This document shows positions 1-9,137 of a stretch of DNA of 37,803 bases, piece after piece (the stretch's first letter is position 1; every line of letters starts with the position of its first letter). The DNA comes from Phytophthora quininea (Eukaryota; Oomycota; Peronosporomycetes; Peronosporales; Peronosporaceae). Location: contig JAAVTG010000998.1 in NCBI GenBank assembly GCA_011947345.1, positions 1-37,803 of the forward strand, in the 5' to 3' direction. A program made the translations under genes and the position numbers. Under the pieces are notes generated by a model that was given only the letters and a program-made list of their open reading frames with translations, was not told the origin of the DNA and made no database searches.

Positions 1-129
1 CGCCGTCGACTGCGGCTCATGCACCCAAGCCGGTGGTTCCGCCTTCCCAATGGGAGAGCAGTGTGGATGCCAGAGAGAGCAACTTTGGCCACAAACATCG
101 GCCCCCAGCGACTCTGCGACCGTCGTTGA

Positions 130-507
130 ACCACGCGCCAGGCCACTCGTCCTCAGAGCACTGCGCTCCCACAGTCACAGCGCCCTGCACGGCCGTTGTT
201 CGACTCGTGGTTCAACGTAACAAACTTCACGGACCTGGATCACCAACAGCCCTGGCGAACGGAGGCGATACCACCACCACGTGCGTCTCGTGCTGCTCTG
301 GCGGAGCTGCGCGAGCTTGGTGTACTCGATGAGCCAGAGCCCAGTCCCATCAACTCCGTTTTGAAAGTCCGCCTGTACTCAATGAGAGAGGAGAAGCTCA
401 AGCTCGAGCAAATGTTTGCAACCAACCGCGCCGTGTACAACAAGCTCGTCGCTCTGTCGAGGGACAACAGGCTCGCCAACATGGCAGTATCGCAGCTTAC
501 GAAGTAA
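130..507 (+). pseudogene. N-terminal fragment of a Fanzor/TnpB-like (OrfB-type) protein
   Basis: An open frame from about 130 to a stop at 507 ends in a stretch resembling the N-terminal helix-turn-helix/wedge start of IS605 OrfB/TnpB and eukaryotic Fanzor proteins: LKVRLY near the start of the domain, then KLEQMFATNRAVYNKLV, then RLANMAVSQLTK. The order 'K-x-R-L-Y ... L-x-x-x-F-x-x-x-R-x-x-Y-N' is the family signature. The RuvC and zinc-finger parts are absent. At about 504 the reading runs straight into the membrane-protein pseudogene that follows, so only the first quarter or less of a nuclease is present. Bases 1-129 are open in other frames and may be a frame-shifted continuation of the disordered N-terminus, but I recognise nothing there. 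The family call rests on motif recognition only. An unrelated helical protein is possible but less likely. Confidence 0.55.
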
Positions 508-1940
508 ACCAGAACCTTGTGGTACCAGCGGGTCTACAGGAGGAGACCCACAATATGTTCGAGCTGTGTCCTGTGCGTGGTTTGTTTTTGTCGGAGTCGT
601 GGTGGAACCTCGACGTGACGCATTATTTTGTGGAGGAACACGGCGTGCTTTGTCACTTCGTGGTGCCACAATACAACGTCCATGGGAACTACCTCATTGG
701 GAACTCGACTGCGGAACCATACAAAACTACCCCGTCAAGTTGTGCCAACGACAGCTTCCACTACGAACAATACTTTTATCATGGGAGCATCGGGTACTAT
801 TCGTATTATGAGGAACAAAAGGATCGTACTGTGCGAAGGATCAAACGGCGTACATTGTTGCGAATGGACTGGGGACGTTCGACATGAACGGTCGACTTTA
901 GCTGCTGACCGAGGGAGTCAAAATTACAGAATGTCGTGTTGGTATGCTATCGCCGGAACAATGTGGCTTACGTATCGCGTTCTGGTTTTGCGTCGAAGTT
1001 TCATTGTGGCAAACTGCTTCGGCCATAAGTGCGATCAGTTGGGCCAGAGTCTCACCCGAAAGAAGCGGTGGTCTTTGTCCAGGAGAACTTGCGTCTTTCC
1101 GCTCACGGTGCAACGTATTACCACCGAGGAGCACTGCTGTATTTGCTCGTAGAAGGTATTATGACCGATCTATTTCTTATCGTCGCGAACTCCGGCTTTG
1201 GAACCAAGCTCCAATATGTGTCGATGGGCTACAACCTTTCTGGACTGATGCTTTTGATCTTTGAGCTTTTCGAAGCTTCGACATTGTTACGTGAAAAGTG
1301 GAGGTTATTTATCAAGCGTTTGCTATTTAGTTACGAGACGGCTCTGCTTGGAGAGGTGCTGAGTTCAGCTCTACAGCAATATTGCATCACAGGGCTAAAT
1401 CGATCAAGCATGAAGGAGTCCAGACCAACTGCAGTCGCTGTATCGTACTACGTCTGGAGCTTAGTAGGTCACGGTATATTCGTGCTTTGCTTGACTGGGT
1501 TCGTGGTTACTTTCCGAGCGCTATGGGCACTTGGATACGCATGGTGGGAGTACCGCACGTGGGTCATTTTCACAGCGCCGTGCTGTGTCGACACTACATT
1601 GAAATTACGCAACAAGATGGCCATGCTGGGAGGTTACTGTTGGGAACACTCGAAATTGTATTATAAAGCGAGCACTGAAGGCGTTCGGACTATTGAAAAT
1701 GGGGGAAGAGGACGGCGCCGAGTTTTCGCAATACACAAGTTGTATTGGTTCTCAGCGCCACGAGATAACTTGTACGTGATCGGTGTAATATCTGGTCAGC
1801 GTGTTGAACCTTGTGGCGAACGCCCATGCACTGGTGTTGTTAGCTTTTTCGACCACCGAGTGGGAGGCAGCAAGGATGATATTGGGCCCAAACAACCTCA
1901 ATTCGTTAAAGTACAAAACAGCCGGACGGCTGCAATCTAA
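505..1940 (+). pseudogene. Polytopic membrane protein family, copy A (5'-truncated)
   Basis: This copy lacks the first TM segment and starts abruptly at the family's 'QNLVVPA' stretch, directly after the Fanzor-like fragment. The rest is recognisable across three frames. It has a cysteine-containing loop (ELCPVRGLFL, QYFYHGSIGYYS), the conserved block EAVVFVQENLRLSAHGA, the segment SMGYNLSGLMLLIFE, hydrophobic segments around LLFSYETALLGEVLSSAL and VVTFRALWALGYAWW, and the C-terminal CTGVVSFFDHRVGG. Frame changes fall near 820, 898 and 1060. The missing 5' end is what makes it a pseudogene; the frame changes alone could be sequence errors. The function of the family is unknown to me, and no known enzyme or transporter motif is visible. 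Confidence 0.8.
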
Positions 1941-2106
1941 GGGTAAGAATGCTACAGAGAAAATGGACGATGGAACGGCAGTCCAGAGTTAGCGTCGACG
2001 AACGCTGGAGTCTTCCGCTGGTGACCAAGTGACGTCCGTTTCCAGCAGTTTCCGATCGGATCCCAATTCAGCGCTGGGGCCAGCTGCTTCCATTGCTAGT
2101 TAAACC

Positions 2107-3759
2107 ATGAAGCGCACAAAAGTTTTTGCATCAATGGAGAACAGCCAAAACGTCAGTCTCCGGCGTCCAGCAATCCTATCACGATGACTCCAAAGCGTAA
2201 GCTGTTGTTGGCGTGGACTCTGGTAGGCGTTTTGCCATTCCTTCTGCAAATACGGAGTTTCCTGAAATTCGTCACGCCTCACAAGGCCAGCCAACGTCTT
2301 GTGGTGCCACCAGATACCGAAAAGGAGTTCGTAAATCTCACCGAGTCGTGTCCTGTGCACGCAATGGTATTAACAGACGCATGGTGGAGTATCGAGCCTA
2401 CACATTATTTCACCCGGGAATACGGTCGAGTCTGTCACTACGTCTTGCCACAATACAACGTACATGGTCATTATTTCGTCGGGAGCTCGCGAACCGAGGC
2501 GTACTCTTCAACGCCTGCTACTTGTGCTGAGGACAGCTATCCGTACGAACAGTATTTTTACCATGGCAGTATCGGATACTACTCGTTCTACATTGAACTG
2601 GTTGGAACGTTCTGTGCCACAGATAACACGTCGTACATTGTCGGGCGTGGCTTGGGCACGTTTGACATGAACGGGCCGATTCTAGCTGCAGACACGGGGA
2701 GCGATGGATACAGGCAGTCGTATTGGTATGGCACAGTTGGAATGATCTGGATCGTGTATCGTGCGCTCGTCCTACGACGAAGTTTTGTATCATGTGAGCG
2801 ATTTGGCCGACGGTGCGAACAAATGGGCGAGATGTTGAATCGGAAGGAGGCAGTGATCTTCGTTCAAGAAAACCTCCGTTTATCTGCGCACGGTGCTTCA
2901 AATTTACAACGGATCGTGTTGCTGTACTTGTTAATCGAGGGGCTCATGAGCGATATGTTCCTGACAATATCAAACAGTGGGTTGACGACCAAACTCCAGT
3001 ACGCTTCGATGGGGTATAACTTGTCTGGGTTGATGCTTCTGGTATTCGAGATGATCGAAACTTTAACTTGCCTTCGTGAAAAGTGGCGGCTATTCTTCAA
3101 GCGGCTTTTGTTCAGCTACGAGACGGCTTTTATCGGAGAAGTGCTGAGCTCAGCTCTACAGAATTATTTCCTCACCGGACTAAATCATTCCGGACTGCGG
3201 AAGACGAAGCCCGTCGCCCTCGCGGTATCGTATTACGCTGCAAGCTTGGTCGGACACAGCGCTTTTGTGCTTAGCGTTACGGGATTTGTGGTTGCTGTTC
3301 GCATCGTGTGGGCTCTTGGATATGCGTGGTGGGCACATCGCACTTGGGTCATTTTACGGCTTCGTGCTGCACTGACACAACGTTGGGGTTGCGAAACAAA
3401 ATGGCGTCGCTTGGAGGATATCGATGGGAGAATGGGGAGCTGTTCTACAAAGCCAGCGCTCTGAAAGCTTTGGGGCTTATGAAAATGGAGGAAGAAGATG
3501 GCGCGGAGTATCTCGCTATCCACAAGTTACACTGGTTTACTGTTCCGAGAGGGAACTTGGTAGTATTTGGCGTTATCTCGGGACATCGCGTCGAGTCTTG
3601 CTCCGAACGGCGATGCACAGGCATGATCAGCTTTTGGATCGACGACTGGGCGGCTCTACTCGTGACGCCGCCAACCCAGCACGACTTATCCGAGTTAGAA
3701 GGTGTCTGCGAATTCTGGAATGGCTGATCCGCCATAACACAACGCTACCAGACGCTTAA
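2107..3759 (+). CDS. Polytopic membrane protein family, copy B (frame-broken)
   Basis: The longest open piece runs 2184-3464 (426 codons). The start is probably the ATG at 2107, giving a short hydrophilic leader before the first TM segment (LLLAWTLVGVLPFLLQIRSF), with one frame change near 2181. A cysteine-containing outside loop follows, then segments around TVGMIWIVYRALVLRR, IVLLYLLIEGLMSDMFLTI, ASMGYNLSGLMLLVFE, LLFSYETAFIGEVLSSALQ and ALAVSYYAASLVGHSAFVL. At about 3354 a short T-run breaks the frame, and the tail continues as ASCCTDTTLGLRNKMASLGG and LHWFTVPRGNLVVFGVISG. Another change near 3635 leads to the family's FDRxLGG ending. All breaks look like single-base events, so the gene may be intact in the living genome. 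About six to seven TM segments; role unknown. Copy C converges on it from the other strand. Confidence 0.75.
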
Positions 3760-3836
3760 CGTGTTCTCTAGTAGGCATGTCGACGGGTCTCTGGGTAATA
3801 AAATCGTGTTGAAATGCGCGGGAGTTGTCAATTACT

Positions 3837-5441
3837 TTACGCGACTTCGTCTAAGAATGTGGGGCCAGCAGCAACCGTTCTCAGAGTCGATGGCAGTGGT
3901 CGAGGAGGAGAACTGCAGCTTAAAGAAGCGCCTCCCAACATTCGATCAGGGAACGTGAAAAGCCCAGTGCACGGCTGCTCATTGCACGGATCCACCCGGT
4001 CCCCGTAATGATTCCAATTCCGACGAAAGTGTCTTCTGGAACAGCAAACCAATGCAACTTCCGCAAAACCAAGTATTCTCTGTCGCTGTCCTTCATTTTC
4101 AGCAATCCGAACGCTTTCAGCGCACCTAACGTGAAGTAGAGTTGCCCATTTCTTAAGCGATATCCGCTCAGCATTGCGATCCGACCGCGGGCACCAAATG
4201 CTGTGTCTACGCAACATGGCTGGGTGAAAATGGCCAGTGAACGGTAGTTTGTCCACACGTACGTGATAGCACAAAGAGATCTCACGGAAACGATAATCAA
4301 TAGGGTCACGATGACAACGAGAGCGTGACAAACCAAACTCCAGAAGTAGTACGACACTGCATGGGCCACTGGCTCTGATTTTTCAAATCGGAATGGTGTA
4401 GAGCCGAGAGGAAATACTGAAGCACGATGGCAGTGACGAATTCGCCCAGTAAAGAAGTCTCGTAGCTAAATAGGAGCCGCATCACCAGCTGCCGCTTTCT
4501 GTCGCTGACGAACCTCGTGTGTTCTGCAATCTCGAATACAAGCAGCATCAACCCTGACAAATTGTATCCCAGTGACGCGTACTGAATTTTTATCGTCAGG
4601 CCTTCGCTTGCAATGATAAGAAATAAGTCGGTCATGATCCCTTCAATGATCAGGTAGAGCAGCGCGAGTCGTTGGTAGTTTGATGCTCCGTGGGCCGATA
4701 AACGCAAACTCTCTTGGACAAACACCATCGCCTCTTTCTGTAGGAGATTCTCACCCATTTCATCGCACCTGCGCCCGTAGCGCAGGCACAGAACGCAACT
4801 CCTTCGTAGTACACCAATACGATACACGAGCCAAATAGCACCGACGATTCCATACCAGTATGATCGCCTGTACTCTATGCTCCCAGGATCTGCAGCCAAG
4901 AAGGAACCGTTGATATCAAACGATCCGATGCTTGTCGTGTGGATGTATGCGACTTTATCTTTACTGCAAAATGTTCCATGATGCTCCTCGAAGTGAGTAG
5001 TAGCCGATGCTCCCGTGATAAAAGTATTGATGGTAGGAATAGCTGTCATTTGTGCAGCTTGTTGGTGTTGATTCATACGGCTCGACTCTTGAGGTCCCAA
5101 TTAAGTAGTTCCCGTGGATGTTGTATTGCGGCAGCACGAGGTGACACAAGATGCCATTCTCTGTGTTGTAATAATGTATGGGCTCGCTGTTCCACCATAC
5201 ACTCGCCAGCAAATATCCTTGCACGGGGCAATGCTCCGTTATCCAGAAGCTTGTTGTGACTTGAAGGCACAACAAGCTTCTGGTCGATCTTGTGCGGCGT
5301 GACGAATGTACTGTAGCTTCTCACTTGTAGTAACAGCGGGGCCAGACCCATGAAGAGCCACATACCTGCCATCATTCGCTGAGCTGTCAAGGACTTCGTT
5401 GAACGTCCAGGCTGAGTATTATGCACCACGATCTGCTTCAT
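3837..5441 (-). CDS. Polytopic membrane protein family, copy C (frame-broken)
   Basis: This is a full-length family member on the minus strand, start codon at 5441. A hydrophilic leader of about 24 residues precedes the first TM segment (MWLFMGLAPLLLQVRSY). The family blocks appear in order: FVTPHKIDQKLVVP, HCPVQGYLLASVWW, LVLPQYNIHGNYLIG, SYWYGIVGAIWLVYR, EAMVFVQESLRLSAHGAS, YASLGYNLSGLMLLVFE, LLFSYETSLLGEFVTA, SYYFWSLVCHALVVIVTLL, CCVDTAFGARGRIAMLSGY, KLHWFAVPEDTFVGIGI and a cysteine-containing tail. Frame changes lie near 5245, 4990, 4375 and 4005. Gene order, length (about 530 residues) and start context match copies B and E. No catalytic motif is visible and the role is unknown. Confidence 0.75.
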
Positions 5442-5591
5442 GGGCGGTCATATAGTATTTGAGCAAGCCCAAACGTGGTGTTGGCAACAAGAATAATAAC
5501 CGCTTTGAAACGGACGTGTGCTTCTTGAACAAATGGACGCCACGGAACCTGCTGATGCAGAACGCAATATCAGTAACATACTACCGCAAGT

Positions 5592-6085
5592 TTAATCTGC
5601 CGTGTCGACGTTGCTAACCTTCAAAGACTGGTCAACCAGCAAGCTCTCCATAACTTCGTTATTTGAAGAGGTGACTGCAGCCGAAGCACTCATCATCAGT
5701 TCGATCACCGTTGAAATGTTGGGATCATTGCGCAGCTTCCTATTCGAAAGATGTGGCGTAATGATGTAGCACGTCAATATTCGCACAGAATCGACGCGAC
5801 TGTCAGTTGATTCTTCGCTGTACGGCGTAATGAACACATACCCTTTCTCTAGGAAATGGACGCCATTCACTCGTTTTTATTGTAGTCCAATGGCAAGATG
5901 TGTCCACTCCAAACGATCACAATTCGGTGAGATACCACATGCCGACGTAAAGCTTGCTGCAGACGAAACGTGGCCACAGTGTTGGTCTTGACATCGCTCA
6001 TCTCCAACCCGCTCGTTTCATTGATTTCCAGCGAGATCATCCCCACTACCTCCTCTGTAATTATTCCACCGTCTCCACCTAGCAT
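5592..6085 (-). pseudogene. C-terminal fragment of an M96/bZIP-like gene
   Basis: Two minus-strand frames give the C-terminal START-like region of the neighbouring gene at 6927-8301. TNTVATFRLQQALRRHV with IVIVWSGHILPLDY matches its TNTYATFCMQQALRRYV with IVVIWSGYIWPIEF. GVHFLEKGYVFITPY and the serine/alanine-rich tail ending in VDQSLKV also match. The bZIP region and the whole middle are missing. The fragment lies immediately downstream of, and on the same strand as, the truncated membrane-protein copy D, so the two form a chimera. Frame changes near 5870 are minor compared with the loss of the 5' two thirds. Confidence 0.75.
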
Positions 6086-6769
6086 CGCCGTTTAACGCCC
6101 GGCATCCATCTTGTGTTTTCAACGATCTCGAATATCATCAGCATCAAACTCGAGAGGTTGTATCCCAGTGAAACGTACTGGATTTTCGTCGCTAGCCCGT
6201 TATTCGCGACCAGCAGGAAGAGATCACTCATGATTCCTTCAATGAGCATCAGCAGAAGGACAAATCGATGGTAATTCGATGCTTCATGAGCTGACAATCG
6301 CAAACTTTCTTAAACGAACACAATCGCTTGTCGCCGAGTAAGTCCTTCTTCCATCTGCTCACACCTTCGCCCGTATCGTTTGCAAGTAACAAAACTCCGG
6401 CGTAACACGAATGCGCGATACACAAGCACAATTTGATGGCGTTGTAGGGAATGGTTCTGCTTTTGCGCTCCCGATTAAATAGTTGCCATGCAGATTGTAC
6501 TGTGGCGTGACGTAGTGGCAAATACGACCGTGTGGCACGGTGTAGTAGTGTGTCGTCTCCATATCCCACCAAACTGGCGACAGTAAGTGGGCTGTTACCG
6601 GGCATAACTCGGCGAGATTCGCCGTCTCTTTCTGTGTACCTTCCGGTATCAGGAGATTATCCGAGACTTTGTGTGGAGTCGCGAACTTCAGATAGCTTCG
6701 TAGGTGCAATACCAACGGGACCAGACCCATCGTAATCCATACAGCCAGCAACATTCGCTGCACAGTCAT
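6086..6769 (-). pseudogene. Polytopic membrane protein family, copy D (internally deleted, 3'-truncated)
   Basis: The start at 6769 gives the family's first TM segment (LLAVWITMGLVPLVLHLRSYL) and the blocks FATPHKVSDNLLIP and YVTPQYNLHGNYLIG. After PTTPSNCA (about 6435) the sequence jumps directly to the 'VYRAFVLRR' part, losing about 90 residues that copies B, C and E contain (the EQYFYHGS and WYG blocks). It resumes with the SLRLSAHEASNYHRF and SLGYNLSSLMLMIFE segments, with an in-frame stop before SLRLSAHE. It ends at about 6086 just after ENTRWMPG, where M96/bZIP-like sequence begins. The internal deletion and 3' loss are real lesions, so this is a pseudogene. Confidence 0.8.
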
Positions 6770-6926
6770 AAGCCGGTAAGCGCCGATAGCGACTGTTCTA
6801 GTAGCTTGGAAATCAACCCTGCGGTGTGTATTCGATCACGATAGGTTAGAGAAATGCAGACACTACCAGCGTCGAGTCACCGTCGGGCAATACGCAGGCT
6901 GCCTACTTGAAAACGACCTACTCAAT

Positions 6927-8301
6927 CTATTCCTGCACAGCGTGATCAAGCAGCCAATTCTCTAGAAGTACACTTCTCGCACGGATATCTGCAGCTGACG
7001 CATTCATCACAAATTCGATCAATGCCGATATATTGGCATCTTTTTCTTTGTGTTGCTCAACATTTGCGGTGACATCCTGTAGCAAGTCAAGACTCGTGTC
7101 GAGTCCGTGATGCAGGCATCGCTCGCCGCAGCTGCTTCAATGTGATGCGGTTGGATGAGAACATAACTTCTCTCCAAGAAGCGCACACCTGCAACACGCT
7201 TCTTCCCGAACTCAATCGGCCAGATATACCCACTCCAGATCACCACAATTCGATCAGATTCCACATACCTGCGTAAAGCTTGCTGCATGCAAAACGTAGC
7301 ATAAGTGTTGGTCTTCTCGTCGTTCATCACCAATCCAAACGTCTCCGTGATCGTGTTACCAGCTCCCACGTTCACTTGTTGGCCTTTAAAGTCGTGCCAT
7401 TGGTGCCACCACGCGTCGCCCGTTGCCTTCATATCAAAAGGCATAACCTTGTCGTCAAAAAATTTCACCTCTACTCCTTCGGCGGGCTGCATGGGCTCAC
7501 GTGTTCCCACATTATCGGGTAGAGATCCAACAGCCTCAAAAACAGCGTCTACCTCGTGATACAAACCGTCGAGGCTGGCTAAAAGTTCGTTCAAGTTCTG
7601 GGCAGCAGCGTTCGTCATGTACCTGCTTGGGATTTCAGTGCGCTGGGAATAGCCGCAGTCCGCGTACTTCATGTCCTTCATCGTCATCCGCTTATGCATT
7701 AGCCTCTCCAAGCTCTTCGCGATCTGCAATTGTTTTGAGTACATCATCTTCAAGTGGATATTCTCCGTTCCACTCGCAGTCGTCGTTCGTATTGACGGGC
7801 ACAAATTCCTTCCCAAATCGCTGGTCGTTTGCTTCTTGAGACCGACATGGTCAGTTGGTTCTTCTGTTGAGCAGCACTTCCTTCCTTCGTCTTCTGTAGC
7901 TGCCGTAAAGTCATTTCCAAATCCTCCACTTCCTTGCGTAGAAACGCCACCTCAAAGCGCCGCTGATTGCGAGCCTTATTCGGGTCGTAGTTGAGTTTCT
8001 TCTTCTTCTTCTCTGGCTGTTTGACGACAATTGCCGTCGTCGTGGGCGCCACTGGTCCTGCTGATTCTGAATTTACAGGTTCTGTATTTTTCGGTCTTCG
8101 TGTCTGGCATTTGGTCGGGTCTTGGTCTCCGACGTCGCTGATGAATTGTAAAAGCTCGTCCAGATCGGCGCCGACAGTGGCCAAAGGCGGTGGCGACACC
8201 TCTACGCCAACAGTGGCAGACTCCGTGTCTTCATCGAACGATGCATCCAGGAAGGCGAAGCCGGCGTCGAGCGAGTTGATAGACTCCTCGAAGTTGTCCA
8301 T
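6927..8301 (-). CDS. M96/bZIP-like oomycete protein with START-like C-terminal domain
   Basis: The start at 8301 opens an acidic, proline-containing N-terminus. A basic region and leucine-rich coiled coil follow at about residues 97-135: KKKKKLNYDPNKARNQRRFE, then FLRKEVEDLEMTLRQLQ. In oomycetes this is the layout of the bZIP-like/M96 mating-specific protein family. After it comes IWEGICARQYERRL, the family's conserved linker, then a long C-terminal region with NTITETFGLVMNDEKTNTYA, DRIVVIWSGYIWP and GVRFLERSYVLIQP, which I read as START-like. Frame changes near 7766 and 7035 need bridging; the second puts the true stop at about 6927 (tail ..LLENWLLDHAVQE). Such proteins are probably nuclear regulators, but the exact target and DNA-binding ability are inferred. 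Two broken relatives flank it. Confidence 0.7.
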
Positions 8302-8323
8302 TGTATTGATGATGGAATAAGAA

Positions 8324-8332
8324 CTATATAAA
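8324..8332 (-). promoter_or_regulatory. TATA-like element before the M96/bZIP-like gene
   Basis: On the minus strand CTTTATATAG sits about 25 bases upstream of the start codon at 8301. TATA boxes are not a general feature of oomycete promoters, and AT-rich intergenic sequence gives such strings by chance. Confidence 0.2.
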
Positions 8333-8416
8333 GGATCAAATTCAGAAAATAGCTGTGATACAAAAATGCGTCTATGTGGACGTTACCATTGAACTACATG
8401 CAGCACTGTTTGGGGG

Positions 8417-9037
8417 TCATCCCGAGGAGCACTTCGCCAAAGACTGATCAACTAGCAGATTCTCGAGGAGTTCGCTGCTTGCAGCGATAAACGTGTTGAT
8501 TGGTGGCAGCAGTCGATGCACTGTATGGCGTGATGAAACGTAACTTTTCAAGAGGAAGCGAACGCCGGCAACGTGCTTCTTCTCGAAAGCAAATGGCACG
8601 ATATGGCCCCTCCAGACAATCACAATTCGCTCAGACTCGACGTGTCGACGCAGCGCTTGCTGCATGCAAAGGAGGTCTTGGCGTTGCCCATCTGCAGCCC
8701 AAGCGTCTCCGTGATTGTGTTGCCAGCATTCGCATCCACTCGCTGCCTTTTGGCGTTGCGCCGTTGCTGCCACCTCGCGGCGCCCGCCATCGTCGGCAGA
8801 ACCTTATCATCAAAGAATTTCACCTGCTCCTCATGAAGCTTTATGGCATCACCGGTCCCCGTACTTTATTTACTGATGCTGTAGCTTCTAATACCAATGA
8901 ACCAGTGACCTGACGCTCCTGGCTGTCTCCATCGTCGATCAATGTTAGCAGCTCCTCCAGCTCATCGCCGTGGCTCAACGCCACTCCATCAGCAGAGGCG
9001 GAAGGCCAACGCAGCGCCCAGATCTGCTTCATCCATG
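8417..9037 (-). pseudogene. M96/bZIP-like gene copy lacking its bZIP and middle region
   Basis: The start at 9037 opens MDEADLGAALAF, with GDELEELLTLIDDGD corresponding to ADLDELLQFISDVGD of the intact neighbour. The sequence then passes within about 60 bases to VKFFDDKVLP, so the bZIP, the WEGICARQ linker and most of the middle are gone. The START-like end is recognisable in two further frames: NAGNTITETLGLQMGNAKT, MQQALRRHVESERIVIVWRG, HVAGVRFLLKSYV and LLENLLVDQSLA. The internal deletion marks it as non-functional. Confidence 0.75.
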
Positions 9038-9085
9038 TCAAAACTGAATAAGAAGTTTAGAACGTCAACATTTTAGGAATATGGG

Positions 9086-9102
9086 TTCATTTCATAAACT
9101 TC
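9086..9102 (+). promoter_or_regulatory. Initiator-like element (oomycete Inr type)
   Basis: TTCATTTCATAAACTTC fits the oomycete initiator pattern YTCATTYYNMWTTT approximately and lies about 36 bases before the ATG at 9138. It is a pattern match only. Confidence 0.35.
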
Positions 9103-9137
9103 TACTTGATATTTCCCGCAGCCATTACCGCAGTTGC

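Noticed and set aside
33..332. Separate 99-codon gene at the left edge
   Set aside because: It overlaps the Fanzor-like fragment in another frame, has no recognisable domain, and its composition looks like a shadow.
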